Shown: in pieces, positions 62,776-64,000 of the stretch | Position numbering within the stretch: position 1 is the stretch's first letter | Layout: the number at the start of each line of letters is the position of its first letter | Assembly: GCA_037349315.1 (NCBI GenBank) | Contig: JBAIAC010000019.1 | Coordinates: forward strand, 21,930,001-21,994,000 | Source of the DNA: Chelydra serpentina | Lineage: Eukaryota; Chordata; Testudines; Chelydridae | Direction: 5' to 3' | DNA length: 64,000 nt | The notes under the pieces: generated by a model | Databases searched by the model: none | Seen by the model: only the letters and a program-made list of their open reading frames with translations | Told to the model about the DNA's origin: nothing | Program-made: the position numbers and the translations under genes

Positions 62776-63188
62776 AAGATAAAACCAAGGTCTCTCAACT
62801 TTTGGATGAGCTTAAACTAACATTCAAAAATGTAAATAAAAAAACAACCTGAGAAGGGATGGGAATGGACAAAACGTATGAGTTTCTCGAACATACATGA
62901 GAAAAATTCAGCCCAGAAGGTGATTTTCTTTTAGAAGTTTAGACACATGAAAAACAGGAATACAACTCTTTTTCTAATAATCTAATTTTAAAACAAAAAG
63001 TTTAAATGAGTTTCAAGCTCTACTAAAAGAGTTTTAAGAAGTTGCTTCTTTTAAGTGCATTTTAAAATCACTAAACAGAAAAAAGATCAAAGGCATAACA
63101 GGCTCTGTACAAATCAGAATTTTCTATGTTTAAGCTGAGGTCAAAATAGTAAGGAGCTGCTCACAAAGTTATGAAGTTGCTTACTCAC

Positions 63189-63265
63189 TTGTACTGAAGT
63201 TGAACCCCAAACAGTTTTCCATTAGGGCACTGGTGACAAAATCTTTCACGTAAAATTCTTTGTAC
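63189..63265 (-). CDS. ORC4: ORC4 exon, first one in this window
   Basis: ORC4 is an AAA+ subunit of the six-part origin recognition complex. It binds origin DNA in the nucleus with ATP and, with CDC6 and CDT1, loads MCM2-7 helicase in G1. This exon encodes VQRILRERFCHQCPNGKLFG, VQLQY and two bases of Lys. It is hidden because the longest open frame here (63181-63516) is in another frame. The acceptor is CAATAG and the donor GTGAGT. It corresponds to residues 20-44, and the 19 preceding residues, including the start, lie beyond 64000 or were not found. All twelve exons join in frame to 417 residues with the Walker A, Walker B and winged-helix parts intact. Confidence 0.96.
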
Positions 63266-64000
63266 CTATTGAGATAAAGTAAGATTGGCATGACTGTAAC
63301 ATGGTTGACACATATATTAGCACCCTTAGTCAACTTTGCTGGATTAGTGGAAGATTCATTAGTTATTTGTGCTATAGCAACTTGGGCATCATGCAACAAA
63401 ACCGACAAACTGTAAATGCACACTTTAGCTGTCACTAAGGACACAGAGTGGAAACCAATCATGTTAGACAGACAGTCTTTAGTGACACAGTCAGAGACCA
63501 GGAGCAGAGAAGCCAAAAAGATATTCTATCCAAGAGAGAAAAGCAGTGCTATTTCTGCAGGGTGTCTGTCTCTCGTGCCCTGATATTCTGTTGTTGCTGC
63601 TCTCCTCACCCAAAAAATACATAATGTAGCACTCCTTGCCACACTGGATTAGACCATTAGACCAGTGGTCCCTCTAATCCTGTATCCTGTCTGACAATAC
63701 CCTGTACTACAGGAAGGTGCAAGAAAACCCAATGTACACAGTTAAAAAATAATTTGCTTAAAGCTGAAGTTTCTTCCAAGGACCTGAGGAGTGAGGGTTT
63801 ATACTACCGTATATAACACACTCCTTTTGGTATGTAATGCATTTTAAAAGAACGTTATTCAAATTGAAAGCTGAAGCACTCAAGGTTAGAACTTGACAAA
63901 TTTATAACTGCCTGTGCAACTTAATTCTGCCTCCTTATTCATCCATTTTGTGCAGATACACTGTGGGGAAAAAATAGCATGAGATCATGTCATTAAAACT
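63266..64000 (-). other. ORC4: ORC4 intron, reaching the window edge
   Basis: No exon encoding the ORC4 N-terminus was found. A short CR1-like tail remnant lies at about 63625-63720 (CACTGGATTAGACCATTAGA; CCTGTATCCTGTCTGACAAT). Confidence 0.6.

Larger units (their letters stand above)
59742..63188 (-). other. ORC4: ORC4 intron
   Basis: A 3.4-kb intron with a hAT element (60634-60735), an unexplained open-frame segment (about 60800-61110), a long CR1 (61405-62520) and an LTR-like piece (62530-62775). Confidence 0.75.

Noticed and set aside
63181..63516. 111-codon minus-strand frame as a gene
   Set aside because: The true coding frame here is the ORC4 exon in a different frame; the long frame is a shadow.

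Overview
The window is nuclear DNA from a vertebrate, most likely a hidden-necked (cryptodiran) turtle. Three things point there. The two protein-coding genes are vertebrate genes in their usual tail-to-tail neighbourhood. The repeats are dominated by CR1 LINE fragments ending in ATTCTATGA repeats. At 50658-50840 there is a SINE with a tRNA-like head joined to a CR1 tail, an arrangement typical of turtles. The species call is inference; no database search was possible.

Genes. ACVR2A (activin receptor type-2A, + strand) contributes its last four coding exons (11371-11485, 11808-11946, 15141-15271, 17346-17537) and a long AT-rich 3' UTR ending near 21.2 kb. These exons run from the catalytic Asp of the kinase domain to the stop; everything upstream lies before the window. 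ORC4 (origin recognition complex subunit 4, - strand) contributes twelve exons from 63265 down to the stop at 24756-24758. They join in frame into 417 residues. Compared with the 436-residue human protein (from memory), only the first 19 residues are missing, so the start exon lies beyond 64000. The two genes converge, with about 7.2 kb between stop codons. They act in unrelated processes (activin/BMP signalling; licensing of DNA replication), and their adjacency is conserved amniote synteny, not an operon-like link.

Layout. 1-11.4 kb: ACVR2A intron filled with two old LINEs (a - strand RT/endonuclease element at 1-2735 and a + strand one at about 7.77-10.98 kb split by CR1 pieces), a CR1 tail and a Tigger-like element. 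11.4-21.2 kb: ACVR2A exons and 3' UTR, with a three-hairpin MITE in the last intron. 21.2-24.4 kb: intergenic, with a U6 snRNA pseudogene. 24.4-64 kb: ORC4, whose introns hold at least four hAT-type non-autonomous transposons with identifiable 8-bp target duplications, several foldback MITEs, two Penelope-like element remnants, CR1 copies, LTR-like fragments and a roughly 2.1-kb element with long inverted termini.

No prokaryotic system, CRISPR array, intact transposon gene or complete retroelement was found. The most interesting material is in the transposons: nested insertions that can be dated relative to each other, GC-rich blocks with internally inverted units, and long inverted-terminal-repeat elements whose family I cannot name with certainty.
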